From an uncultured Selenomonadales bacterium (GTDB taxonomy: Bacteria; Bacillota_C; Negativicutes; Selenomonadales; Selenomonadaceae): DNA of 11,886 bases. A program made the position numbers and the translations under genes. The notes under the pieces are model-generated. The model saw nothing but the letters and a program-made list of their open reading frames with translations. It made no database searches and was not told the DNA's origin. Shown piece after piece: positions 1 to 6,841 of this stretch; position 1 is the first letter of the stretch, and each line of letters starts with the position of its first letter. Location: positions 1-11,886 of the forward strand of contig CAMJNB010000010.1 in NCBI GenBank assembly GCA_946407175.1, read 5' to 3'.

Positions 1-42
1 GCGATTCATCCCGCCGCTTATGGAAGCGGGGTTATTCTCGCC
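1..42 (+). mobile_element. Possible right end of an IS200/IS605 (TnpB-type) element, partial
   Basis: The first 42 bases form a nested hairpin. GCGA (1-4) pairs with TCGC (38-41). Inside it CCGCTT (14-19) pairs with AAGCGG (24-29) across an ATGG loop, and the stem can be extended by GG/CC around a bulged G. The layout GCGATTCATC, GC-rich hairpin, then TTATTCTCGCC resembles from memory the 3' ends of IS1341-like TnpB elements, where this segment is also the 3' scaffold of the omega (reRNA) guide. If so, tnpB lies to the left on the + strand and the element ends near base 42. No transposase is visible in the window, so this rests on resemblance only. An ordinary hairpin downstream of nadE is the alternative. 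Confidence 0.35.
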
Positions 43-85
43 TTGTTTGGATAAAGATATGGTTAATCTCTACAAAGTCTTTTTT

Positions 86-120
86 ACATTTACAAGCTAC
101 TTTTAAAAATTTACAAATTA
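86..120 (-). repeat. Short heptad-periodic array starting at the nadE stop codon
   Basis: Read on the minus strand from the nadE stop codon TAA (120-118), the sequence falls into 7-base units: TAATTTG, TAAATTT, TTAAAAG, then TAGCTTG and TAAATGT. Four of the five begin with TA, and TAGCTTG also occurs in the array behind niaP. It is the weakest of the arrays here, and the units become unrecognisable beyond about base 86. Confidence 0.45.
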
Positions 121-1722
121 CTTTTCAAAATTTAACAGGTTCTTTTTCAAATTCTCGTAGCCTTGCGTGAAGTAGGGCGGGTACTGCGATTCGGCGTAAT
201 CGGCACCGTAAGCGCGGGAGCTGACGGCTAAAATAGGCGGCGATTGAATGCGTTTTGCCACTGCCATACCGGTGAAAAGTTTCCACCAACGCTCAAGGTC
301 GGCAGTAAAATCTTTCGCCGTCGAAAAATATTTTTGTACCAACCCTTTTTCACAGCCGATTTCATTTTCAAGCGTACCGACAACGTACCAATTTAAAATA
401 TCTTCCGGCGTCTTTTGCCCTTCCATAAACGCGCGGAATAAATAATCATGATACGGATATTTCAGCGGATCGCCCTTGCCTTCGTCAACATTCTGCGCGG
501 AGGAAAGTTCGGCGCTCGGCACGATATCAATAATGCCCTGCGGAATGACTTCACTTTCGTAAATCACTTCATTAAGGTAGCGTGCAAGGTCGTAGACTTG
601 AAATTTCCACAAGTCGGCAAGCGCGCAGAAAAAACCTGCCTCGTCGCCGTAAAGCGTAGCGTAGCCTACGGTAGTTTCAGCTTTATTTGCGTTGCAGGTG
701 AAAACGCCGCCTACCGATGCCGCAACCGCCGCCAAAATTCTTCCGCTACGGTCACGCGCTTGAATATTTTCTTTCACGAAGTTTGAAATTTTAAGATTGG
801 AATTTCTACCGAATCTCACGAACGGCGTATTGCTCAGCTGATTAACGGTGAAGTCAACCGATTCTTGTATCGGCATTACGGCGTAATTGCAACCTAAATT
901 TTTTGCAAGCTGTTCACTCAAATTTTTTGTAGTCGCCGAATTAAAGACGCTCGGCATATTGACAAGGTAAACATTTTCAGCGCCTAAAACCCGCGTGTAA
1001 AGTGCGGCGGCAACGGCAGAATCAATACCGCCGGAAATGCCGATAACCACTTTGTCAACGTTAATTTGTGCAAGGAATTTTTCAACGCCGTAATGTAACG
1101 CGCTGTAAATTTCTTCAACCTCTTCAACGTCGGCAAGTTCAAGCGTCAGCATATTGTTAATGTCGTCAAGTTCAATCACACTTAAATTTTCTTCGTACGG
1201 CTCAAGCCCGTGAACAATTTCACCGCGCGAATTATAAACGGTACTGCAGCCGTCAAACGTGTAAACCGTCTTGCCGCGATTTTGTATGCCTACCGCGTTT
1301 ACGTAAATTACCGGACGGTTTAACTCTTTAGCCTTTGCGCCAAATTCTTCGTTACGAATTTTTTCACTGCCGATTCTAAACGGTGTGGACGCAATTTCAA
1401 GAGTATAATCAAGTTCGCGAATAAATTTCTTTGTAGAAACACTTTTACGGTTACGGGCAACAAAAACGGTGTCACGACTGCCGAAAATTACTGTAATCTT
1501 TGCACTTGCGGAAATTATTTTCTGTTCAAAAAATTTGCAATCGTTTACAAAACTTTCCTTAAGCGCAGTGTCACCTATCAAGACGCCGGAAATTGCGTTG
1601 GCAGGAAAAATTACAACTTCAGCACGTTGAGTTTTCGCCTGCTCAATGAAGTTCAAAATTTTTTCGGCGTTACGCGCAGGTTGACCCGCGTAAATTTCAA
1701 TTTGCGCCAATGCTATTTTCAA
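118..1722 (-). CDS. nadE: NAD+ synthetase with degenerate glutaminase domain
   Basis: NadE converts nicotinate adenine dinucleotide to NAD+ using ATP and a nitrogen donor. The synthetase half is intact: the ATP-pyrophosphatase P-loop SGGIDS is at residues 230-235, followed by the NANKAE segment at 344-349, GYATLYGD at 353-360 and the long C-terminal part with VAKRIQSPPILAVSSRA at about 488-504. Residues 1 to about 190 are recognisably the nitrilase-fold glutaminase domain, including ASTPFRIG and VIYVNAVG. However, the catalytic Glu of the usual FPE motif is Ala41 (FPA). The stretch that should hold the catalytic Lys (YRKHHLPN-like) and Cys (ICED-like) is missing between about residues 90 and 104. 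Glutamine use therefore looks impossible; ammonia is the likely donor. The start is TTG at 1722-1720, with GAGGAG (1739-1734) 11 bases upstream. Its own promoter and a structured leader precede it; niaP is the next gene upstream. Confidence 0.93.
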   Translation of the reverse strand: MKIALAQIEIYAGQPARNAEKILNFIEQAKTQRAEVVIFPANAISGVLIGDTALKESFVNDCKFFEQKIISASAKITVIFGSRDTVFVARNRKSVSTKKFIRELDYTLEIASTPFRIGSEKIRNEEFGAKAKELNRPVIYVNAVGIQNRGKTVYTFDGCSTVYNSRGEIVHGLEPYEENLSVIELDDINNMLTLELADVEEVEEIYSALHYGVEKFLAQINVDKVVIGISGGIDSAVAAALYTRVLGAENVYLVNMPSVFNSATTKNLSEQLAKNLGCNYAVMPIQESVDFTVNQLSNTPFVRFGRNSNLKISNFVKENIQARDRSGRILAAVAASVGGVFTCNANKAETTVGYATLYGDEAGFFCALADLWKFQVYDLARYLNEVIYESEVIPQGIIDIVPSAELSSAQNVDEGKGDPLKYPYHDYLFRAFMEGQKTPEDILNWYVVGTLENEIGCEKGLVQKYFSTAKDFTADLERWWKLFTGMAVAKRIQSPPILAVSSRAYGADYAESQYPPYFTQGYENLKKNLLNFEK

Positions 1723-1846
1723 AATAAATCACGCTCCTCAAAATTTTTCTGCGCAGATTTTACAACACTTAATAGACGCCGCGCAATTCTTTCAACTTGC
1801 GATTGCTAAAATTTTTATTTTTCATTTACAAATTATGATACAACGC

Positions 1847-1929
1847 AAGAAACACTCAACTTTGCAGGGGAGGACTGGCGTCCTGCAAATACTGCTACCG
1901 AACCTCCTTCGGTAGAGTGAGTGTTTCTT
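1847..1929 (-). promoter_or_regulatory. Structured leader RNA upstream of nadE (candidate riboswitch or cis-regulator)
   Basis: On the minus strand this 83-nt segment folds as a three-way junction. P1 is a perfect 12-bp stem, AAGAAACACUCA (1929-1918) with UGAGUGUUUCUU (1858-1847). P2 is CUACCGAA/UUCGGUAG (1915-1908, 1902-1895), closing the loop GGAGG. P3 is UUUGCAGG/CCUGCAAA (1889-1882, 1868-1861), closing a 13-nt loop that contains CCUCC. The two loops can form a 5-bp kissing helix. P1 begins at the predicted transcription start of the promoter at 1938-1966, which favours the minus strand. No U tract follows P1, so it is not an intrinsic terminator. I do not recognise it as a known riboswitch class. 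The L3 UCCUC could alternatively pair with the nadE Shine-Dalgarno GAGGA. A short palindromic mobile repeat is the main alternative. Confidence 0.6.
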
Positions 1930-1937
1930 TGAAAGAA

Positions 1938-1966
1938 AATATACTATAAACGTGACAAAAATGCAA
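1938..1966 (-). promoter_or_regulatory. Sigma70-type promoter of the nadE leader
   Basis: On the minus strand, -35 TTGCAT (1966-1961), a 17-base spacer and -10 TATATT (1943-1938). Transcription would start near 1931, directly at the first base pair of the structured leader. Confidence 0.6.
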
Positions 1967-1988
1967 CACGAAAAATTTTTATCGACTC

Positions 1989-2058
1989 TAAGCTACCGGC
2001 TACCGGCTAAACGCTAACCGCTAAAAGCTACAAGTTACGAGTTACAAGCTACCAGCTA
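1989..2058 (-). repeat. Heptad-periodic array, ten units, containing the niaP stop codon
   Basis: Ten consecutive 7-base units, 70 bp in strict phase. On the minus strand they begin TAGCTGG, TAGCTTG and continue with variants such as TAACTCG, TAGCGGT, TAGCCGG and TAGCTTA. All ten start with TAGC or TAAC. The first TAG (2058-2056) is the niaP stop codon. No terminator hairpin is seen between niaP and the nadE promoter. Confidence 0.8.
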
Positions 2059-3393
2059 ACTTCCCAATTCTATCTGCTCCAAAGATTTTTGCTTGCTTTC
2101 AATGCCGAGCCCCAAAACTATAGCCGAAATCAGCACGAATACCGACGCGAACATTGCAAAAATTAAATTCATGGGTGCGCCATGTACCAAAAGCACGCCG
2201 ACTAACATAGGCGCAAGCATGCCGCCGATTCTGCCGAAACCTGCCGCCCAGCCTGAACCGAGTGCGCGAATTGACGTGGGATAAAGTTCCGGCGTGTACG
2301 TGTAAATTACGCCCCATGCGCCGAGATTGAAAAAGCTCATTGCCGCGCCCCACATTAATAATTCATTTGCCGTCGCCGAATTGCCGAAAAAGTAACTGCA
2401 GACGCCCGACATTAACAAAAAGACTGACAGCGTGTACTTTCTGCCGATTAAGTCAACCAGCCACGCCGCCGCGAAATAGCCCGGCAACTGCGCGGCAGTC
2501 ATAATCAGCACGTATTCAAAAGTTTGTACAACTTCAAAGCCTTGCGAAAAGACGATTGACGGCAACCACATGAAAATACCGTAGTAGCTGTAAACAATGC
2601 CGAACCACGCCAGCCATAACATAATCGTCCTTATGCGAAATTGCGGCGTCCACAAACTTGCAAAGGTAGGTTTTGCCGCGTCTTCAGATTTTCTTTCCGC
2701 CGCATTTAAATCTTTAGCAAACGGCTCCGACTTAACGCCCAATTCCACTTCCAAGCCTAAAATAATTTGTTTCGCCTCATCAATTTTCTTTTGAGAAATT
2801 AAGTAGCGTACCGATTCAGGCATATGCAGGCGAATGACAAAGACGTAAAGCGCGGGAAGTGCACCGATTAAAAATGCCACGTGCCAGCCGAGTTGCGGAA
2901 TGATTATGTACGAGATAAACGCCGCGACAAGCCAGCCTACGCCCCAAAAACTTTCCAACAGTACGATAAATCTTCCGCGCAGGTGTGACGGCGCATACTC
3001 ACTCATCAGCGTTGCCGCGACGGGTAATTCGCCGCCTAAGCCGAAACCTACCAAAAATCTGAAAAATAAAAGTGATTCGTAGTTCCAAGCAATCGCGCAG
3101 AGTCCCGTTGCGACGCTGTACAAAATTACCGTAGCCGCGAAAACTTTTTTACGTCCCAATCTGTCAGCGACCGTACCTGCAAGCACCGCGCCCAATGCCA
3201 TGCCGATTAAGCCGATACTTCCAATCCAGCCGACTTGCTCCGCCGATAAGCCCCACTCTTTTGCCAAAACAGGCAGTACGAATGAAATTATTCCCGTGTC
3301 CATTGAATCAAACATCCAGCCCAAGCCGGTTATCACAAGCAATTTGTAGTGAAATGAACCGACCGGCAATTTTTCTAACCGTTCAAGTAACAT
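2056..3393 (-). CDS. niaP: Niacin (nicotinate) transporter, MFS family
   Basis: A 445-residue major facilitator, about 12 membrane helices, predicted to import nicotinate across the cytoplasmic membrane for NAD synthesis. The sequence closely tracks Bacillus subtilis NiaP (YceI) as I remember it: GLGWMFDSMD at 24-32, DRLGRKK at 77-83 between helices 2 and 3, GFGLGGELPVA at 116-126, LLESFWGVGWL at 145-155, SYYGIFMWLPS at 269-279, QLPGYFAAAWL at 302-312 and YTPELYPTSIRALGSG at 366-381. A cytosolic loop at about 195-250 separates the two halves. The start is ATG with GGGGGAAGG just upstream. It lies 55 bases after hemA and probably shares the transcript from 6102-6130. Its neighbour nadE completes the NAD pathway, which supports the substrate; a related sugar or aromatic-acid MFS is less likely. 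Confidence 0.85.
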   Translation of the reverse strand: MLLERLEKLPVGSFHYKLLVITGLGWMFDSMDTGIISFVLPVLAKEWGLSAEQVGWIGSIGLIGMALGAVLAGTVADRLGRKKVFAATVILYSVATGLCAIAWNYESLLFFRFLVGFGLGGELPVAATLMSEYAPSHLRGRFIVLLESFWGVGWLVAAFISYIIIPQLGWHVAFLIGALPALYVFVIRLHMPESVRYLISQKKIDEAKQIILGLEVELGVKSEPFAKDLNAAERKSEDAAKPTFASLWTPQFRIRTIMLWLAWFGIVYSYYGIFMWLPSIVFSQGFEVVQTFEYVLIMTAAQLPGYFAAAWLVDLIGRKYTLSVFLLMSGVCSYFFGNSATANELLMWGAAMSFFNLGAWGVIYTYTPELYPTSIRALGSGWAAGFGRIGGMLAPMLVGVLLVHGAPMNLIFAMFASVFVLISAIVLGLGIESKQKSLEQIELGS

Positions 3394-3448
3394 TTAAAAC
3401 CTTCCCCCGTGAAAAAATTTTTCATTCATCAAACATTGAAATTATAAC

Positions 3449-4696
3449 TTAATAGTCAAGAAGTAATGCTTTCATGGCGTCAGTGAAAAATTTTTCGTCA
3501 TCGGTTCCTGCCGACGCGTTTAACTTCATCATCGGCATTCGCAGAAGTTTTCGTACTATCATTTTCGTCATTTGGTCGACGACTTTTTTTTCTTCGTCAC
3601 TTAAATTCGGCAGTTTATGAGCTACGCGCTTGACTTCACGTTCACGAATTTTTTCTGCGCGTTGCGACACGTCAGCCATAAGTGGGCGGAATTTTAAATA
3701 TTTAAATCGCTCCATAATTGCCGCAACGTTGGAGTCAACGATTTTCCGCGCAGATTTCGCCTCTTCCTGCCGAAATTTTATATTTGATTCGACGACTGAT
3801 TCAAGGTCATCAATATTGTACAGCGTGACGCCGTTAATCTGCGCGACTTCGGGGTCAACGTCACGCGGTACGGCAATGTCAATGAAAAAGAGTTCACGTC
3901 CCTGCCTGCGCGTCATAAGCTGTTGCGTCTGCCAAGTTTTAACCACGTAATGCGGTGCACCGGTCGAAGTTATAATAATGTCAACATTATCGGCGCTTGT
4001 CATTGCATCTTCCCACGCTACGGCTTGTGCGCCAAATTTTTCAGCCATTTCAACGGCGCGGGAGTAGTGGCGGTTGGCGACGATAATTTTTTCAATGCCG
4101 CGTGCATTTAAATGTTGCGCGGTAAGTTGAGCCATTTTGCCCGCGCCGAAAATTAGTGCACTGCGATTTTTAAGACCGTCCAATTTTTTCGCGGCAAGGT
4201 CGACTGCGGCGGAGCTTATCGAAACGGAATTGTAGGCAATGCGCGTTTCCGTGCGTACCAACTTCCCTACGGCGATAGCTTTATTGAAAAGCGTATTTAA
4301 AACCGTGCCGGTAGTGCCTGACGCCTTCGCAATGGTGTAAGCGTCTTTAACCTGCGACAAAATTTGTCCTTCGCCTAAAATCAGCGAATCCAAACTCGAC
4401 GACACATTAAAAAGGTGACGAATGCATTTTTCACCTTCGTACGCGTACAAAAAATTTTCAACGCCGCCGCCGGTTAAATCGTTCAAAAAATTTTTAACAC
4501 ATTCCGCGTCATTCGTCGAAGTCACCGCGTAAATTTCCGTGCGGTTACACGTCGACAAAATTACCGCCTCTTCAATATCTTCGTAGCCGTCCAAATTTTC
4601 AAGTCCCAACTGTATGGCGTCTTTGTCGACAGAAAATTTTTCGCGAATCTCCACCGGCGCGGTTTTGTAGTTCAATCCCAAAATTTTAAGTTGCAT
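3449..4696 (-). CDS. hemA: Glutamyl-tRNA reductase
   Basis: Reduces glutamyl-tRNA(Glu) to glutamate-1-semialdehyde with NADPH, the first committed step of tetrapyrrole (heme, siroheme, cobalamin) synthesis in the cytosol. The N-terminal catalytic domain has GLNYKTAPVEIREK at 7-20 and the catalytic cysteine Cys50 in STCNRTEIY; the signature SLILGEGQIL is at 104-113. The NADPH-binding domain has GAGKMA at 184-189, and the C-terminal helical dimerisation region spans about 310-412. At 415 residues it is slightly shorter than many homologues but complete. The start is ATG with AAAGGAG six bases upstream. The 70-bp gap to the preceding CNNM gene consists wholly of phased 7-base units. No other heme genes lie in the window. 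Confidence 0.95.
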   Translation of the reverse strand: MQLKILGLNYKTAPVEIREKFSVDKDAIQLGLENLDGYEDIEEAVILSTCNRTEIYAVTSTNDAECVKNFLNDLTGGGVENFLYAYEGEKCIRHLFNVSSSLDSLILGEGQILSQVKDAYTIAKASGTTGTVLNTLFNKAIAVGKLVRTETRIAYNSVSISSAAVDLAAKKLDGLKNRSALIFGAGKMAQLTAQHLNARGIEKIIVANRHYSRAVEMAEKFGAQAVAWEDAMTSADNVDIIITSTGAPHYVVKTWQTQQLMTRRQGRELFFIDIAVPRDVDPEVAQINGVTLYNIDDLESVVESNIKFRQEEAKSARKIVDSNVAAIMERFKYLKFRPLMADVSQRAEKIREREVKRVAHKLPNLSDEEKKVVDQMTKMIVRKLLRMPMMKLNASAGTDDEKFFTDAMKALLLDY

Positions 4697-4708
4697 TTTG
4701 TCTCCTTT

Positions 4709-4778
4709 AGTGAATATTAAGTAGTGAATAGTGCGAATAGGTAATAGCTAACCGCTACCAGCTAATAGCTAACAGCTA
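4709..4778 (-). repeat. Heptad-periodic array, ten units, spanning CNNM stop to hemA Shine-Dalgarno
   Basis: Exactly ten 7-base units in phase. On the minus strand the array starts TAGCTGT, TAGCTAT, TAGCTGG, passes through TAGCGGT and TACCTAT, and degenerates to ATTCACT-type units. The first TAG (4778-4776) is the stop codon of the CNNM gene. The base after the last unit begins AAAGGAG (4708-4702), the hemA ribosome-binding site, so the array fills the whole spacer. Confidence 0.78.
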
Positions 4779-6065
4779 ATTCTTAATTTCGGTAATGCGA
4801 ATTTTGGCGATACGCGCCCCATCCATTTTCAAAACTTCAAAACGCAAGCCGTTCCAATCGTACGTTTCAGCGACTTTCGGAATGTAGCCGAAAAGCGACG
4901 TGACAAAGCCGCCCATAGTCTGAAAATATTCATGCTCTTCGCCCGGCAATGCGTCAAAGTTAAAACGACTTTTAAAGTCATCAATGTCACAAAGCCCCTC
5001 GACAAGGTAGGCGTCATCTTTTTGAACAATCTGCTTGTCGCGCGGCTGTTCAACGTCTTTCGTGCCGACAATTTCACCGGCAATGTCGTCAAGCGTCACA
5101 ATGCCGATAACGCCGCCGTATTCGTCATTTACAATCGCGGCAGAGTCCCCGCTGGTCTTAAAGCGTTCAACCAATCTGAAAATGTCCATTGTGCGCGGTA
5201 CGAAGACAGGCTTTTTCAAAAGTGCGGTCAAATCAATTTTTTCATTCGGCTTGAGATTTAAAACGGTGTCAAGTAAATCCTTAGCGTAAATCACGCCGCG
5301 AAATTCGTCCAAACTGCCTTCACCGGCAGGAAAAATCGTTTGATTGGTTTCACGTACAATTTTCAAATTGCGTTCAATGTCATCGGTAATGTCAAGCCAG
5401 CGCATATGGATTCGCGGCGTCATCAGCGCGTAGGCAGTCTCGTCGCTAAGGTGAAAAATTTTGTCTACCGCCTCGCGTTCAAATTCGGCAAACGTCCCGT
5501 CCTCCGTGCCTTGCTCAATTAAATCTTTAACCTCATCTTCAGTGACGGTATCGGTAGTTTCAGGGTTCATATCCAACAGCATCATAACGCCGGCAGAAAT
5601 TTTGTCGAACAAAAAAACTATCGGCGTCATCAGCAACACGACGAATTTTATACTTTTGTGGTGATTGAGTAAAAAATTTTCCGGCGCCTGTTGTGCCGCG
5701 CGTGAAGGTAAGAAGTTGCCAAAAAGTAGCATTATGAAAATTACGACGGCTAATGAAATTATCAGCGCGACAATTTCAGCGGCGGCAAAAAAATTTAAGC
5801 GGTCAAAGATTAATTTGGCAATTAAAATGGACGTAACGCCGGATAAAATTCCCGTGACGGTTACGCCGATCTGCGCGGTAGAAAGTGCGTTGTCAGGCGA
5901 TTCAAAAATTTTCAGTGCGGCCTCTGCGTCTTTATCGCCGTCCTGCGACATTTTTTCCAATCTGCCGTGCCGACCTTCATTCAGCGCCGTTTCCATTAAC
6001 GAAAAATAACCGCTCATAATCGCCAAAACCATTATCAGCGCGAGCGGTAAAATTAACGCGGTCAA
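4776..6065 (-). CDS. CNNM/CorC-family membrane protein with CBS pair
   Basis: Members of this family (CorC/HlyC, CNNM) are inner-membrane proteins linked to magnesium or cobalt transport. Residues 1 to about 165 form the DUF21 membrane domain, with SLMETAL (the S-x-x-E motif) at 22-28 and STAQIGVTVTGILSG at 62-76. A CBS pair covers about 212-336, including GGVIGIVTLDDI at 317-328. A CorC_HlyC domain covers about 350-428, with EYFQTMGGFV at 379-388. The signature GE-x-x-PK at the end of the membrane domain is altered to GNFLPS (116-121), losing the Glu and Lys. The start is TTG, with GGAGG seven bases upstream; the first in-frame ATG would remove most of the first helix. It is first in a likely CNNM-hemA-niaP transcript. 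The transported ion cannot be told from sequence. Confidence 0.88.
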   Translation of the reverse strand: MTALILPLALIMVLAIMSGYFSLMETALNEGRHGRLEKMSQDGDKDAEAALKIFESPDNALSTAQIGVTVTGILSGVTSILIAKLIFDRLNFFAAAEIVALIISLAVVIFIMLLFGNFLPSRAAQQAPENFLLNHHKSIKFVVLLMTPIVFLFDKISAGVMMLLDMNPETTDTVTEDEVKDLIEQGTEDGTFAEFEREAVDKIFHLSDETAYALMTPRIHMRWLDITDDIERNLKIVRETNQTIFPAGEGSLDEFRGVIYAKDLLDTVLNLKPNEKIDLTALLKKPVFVPRTMDIFRLVERFKTSGDSAAIVNDEYGGVIGIVTLDDIAGEIVGTKDVEQPRDKQIVQKDDAYLVEGLCDIDDFKSRFNFDALPGEEHEYFQTMGGFVTSLFGYIPKVAETYDWNGLRFEVLKMDGARIAKIRITEIKN

Positions 6066-6101
6066 AATAATTCCTCCGAATTTATTAAAAATTTCTTTCC
6101 T

Positions 6102-6130
6102 ATTTTAAATAGATAATTCCATATCGGCAA
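6102..6130 (-). promoter_or_regulatory. Sigma70-type promoter of the CNNM-hemA-niaP unit
   Basis: On the minus strand, -35 TTGCCG (6130-6125), a 17-base spacer and -10 TAAAAT (6107-6102). It lies between the sepF terminator and the CNNM ribosome-binding site, so it marks a clean transcription boundary. Confidence 0.6.
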
Positions 6131-6147
6131 GTATTTTTTTCAAAACT

Positions 6148-6178
6148 AAAAAAGGCACTCTGTCCGAGTACCCTTTTT
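6148..6178 (-). terminator. Intrinsic terminator after sepF
   Basis: GGCACTC (6154-6160) pairs with GAGTACC (6166-6172) with one A/C mismatch. The stem is flanked by A6 on the left and C-T5 on the right, giving a T-rich tail on either strand. On the minus strand it closes the sepF transcript, directly after the heptad array. Confidence 0.7.
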
Positions 6179-6262
6179 ATTAACTTGTAGTCACTAATTT
6201 TAAATCCTAAATCTTACACTCTTAATTCCTAATTCTAAATTCTAAATTCTTAATTAAACTTA
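6179..6262 (-). repeat. AT-rich heptad-periodic array between sepF stop and terminator
   Basis: Twelve 7-base units counted from the sepF stop codon TAA (6262-6260). The commonest unit on the minus strand is AATTTAG, with variants AATTAGG, AATTAAG, GATTTAG and AATTAGT. The last few units (GACTACA, AGTTAAT) are degenerate. Phase is kept from the stop codon to the terminator. The composition differs from the TAGC arrays, but the period and the TAG/TAA core are the same. Confidence 0.7.
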
Positions 6263-6841
6263 TCTTCCGCCGTGTGCGTATACAGACGCCGCCGCCATTG
6301 CGATATCTTCCGAATTAATACCGGCGGGGACGTAAAGGAAAATTCTGTCCGAAATCATACGAACCGAACCGTCCGATGCGTAGCAAACACCATTAATGAA
6401 ATCGCAAATTCTGCGCTGTTCGGCATCCTCAAGTTCTTCATAATTTACAACGGCGGCTTTTCTGCTCAAAATGTCATCTGCAACCGCGCAGACTTGACTG
6501 CCGTTTATGGAATGATAAATTTTTACGGAAAATTCGGGGGACTTGACAATTTTCAAGCCGGGACTGTCGGTCGCCTCAGTTTCCGGCGCAGGATTTTCAT
6601 ACGCAGAATAGCGCTTGCCGCCTACCGACATCGTACCGTTTTCTGCCGTGTTCATCGCCGCGTAAGTTGCACCGTTCGCCGTAGCTACGCGCTTTACCTC
6701 TTTCATAGCCTGAACTTGTTGCGCCTTGCTTTCGGCAACCTTAGACGCTTGCTTTCTTTCTTCTGCCAACTCTTCCTCTTCCGTAGGCTCCAGCGGCATT
6801 ATCAAATCAGTAAGCTTTCTTGCCCAATCCATAATAATCAT
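6260..6841 (-). CDS. sepF: Cell division protein SepF
   Basis: SepF tethers and bundles FtsZ at the membrane during septum formation. Residues 4-16 (MDWARKLTDLIMP) form a likely amphipathic membrane-targeting helix. Residues about 20-95 are a low-complexity charged linker, and about 96-176 the SepF core (VKIYHSINGSQVCAVADDIL, then AVVNYEELEDAEQRRICDFINGV and IFLYVPAGI). At 193 residues it is longer than the Bacillus protein because of the linker. ATG at 6841 is the first in-frame start after an in-frame TGA; ATG at 6832 (Met4) is the alternative. The strong Shine-Dalgarno lies 37 bases upstream of ATG, unusually far. The gene has its own promoter (6989-7018) and terminator, so it appears monocistronic. 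Confidence 0.9.
   Translation of the reverse strand: MIIMDWARKLTDLIMPLEPTEEEELAEERKQASKVAESKAQQVQAMKEVKRVATANGATYAAMNTAENGTMSVGGKRYSAYENPAPETEATDSPGLKIVKSPEFSVKIYHSINGSQVCAVADDILSRKAAVVNYEELEDAEQRRICDFINGVCYASDGSVRMISDRIFLYVPAGINSEDIAMAAASVYAHGGR

Noticed and set aside
1..54. Open frame on the + strand ending TAA at 52-54, peptide AIHPAAYGSGVILALFG
   Set aside because: Too short to assign, all three + frames are open here, and the same bases are better explained by the nested hairpin.
1769..1825. 18-codon ORF (MKNKNFSNRK...) between the structured leader and nadE
   Set aside because: No Shine-Dalgarno and an A/T-rich composition; could be a leader peptide, but nothing supports translation.
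1847..1929. Intrinsic terminator of niaP or MITE
   Set aside because: No T run follows the stem on the minus strand, so not a terminator. A MITE is less likely because no target duplication flanks the 12-bp inverted ends and a promoter starts exactly at the stem, but it is not fully excluded.
1989..2058. CRISPR array
   Set aside because: The units are 7 bases without unique spacers, and no cas genes are present.
3394..3448. Heptad array between hemA and niaP
   Set aside because: Only two units (TAAGTTA, TAATTTC) after the hemA stop codon fit the pattern; too little to call.
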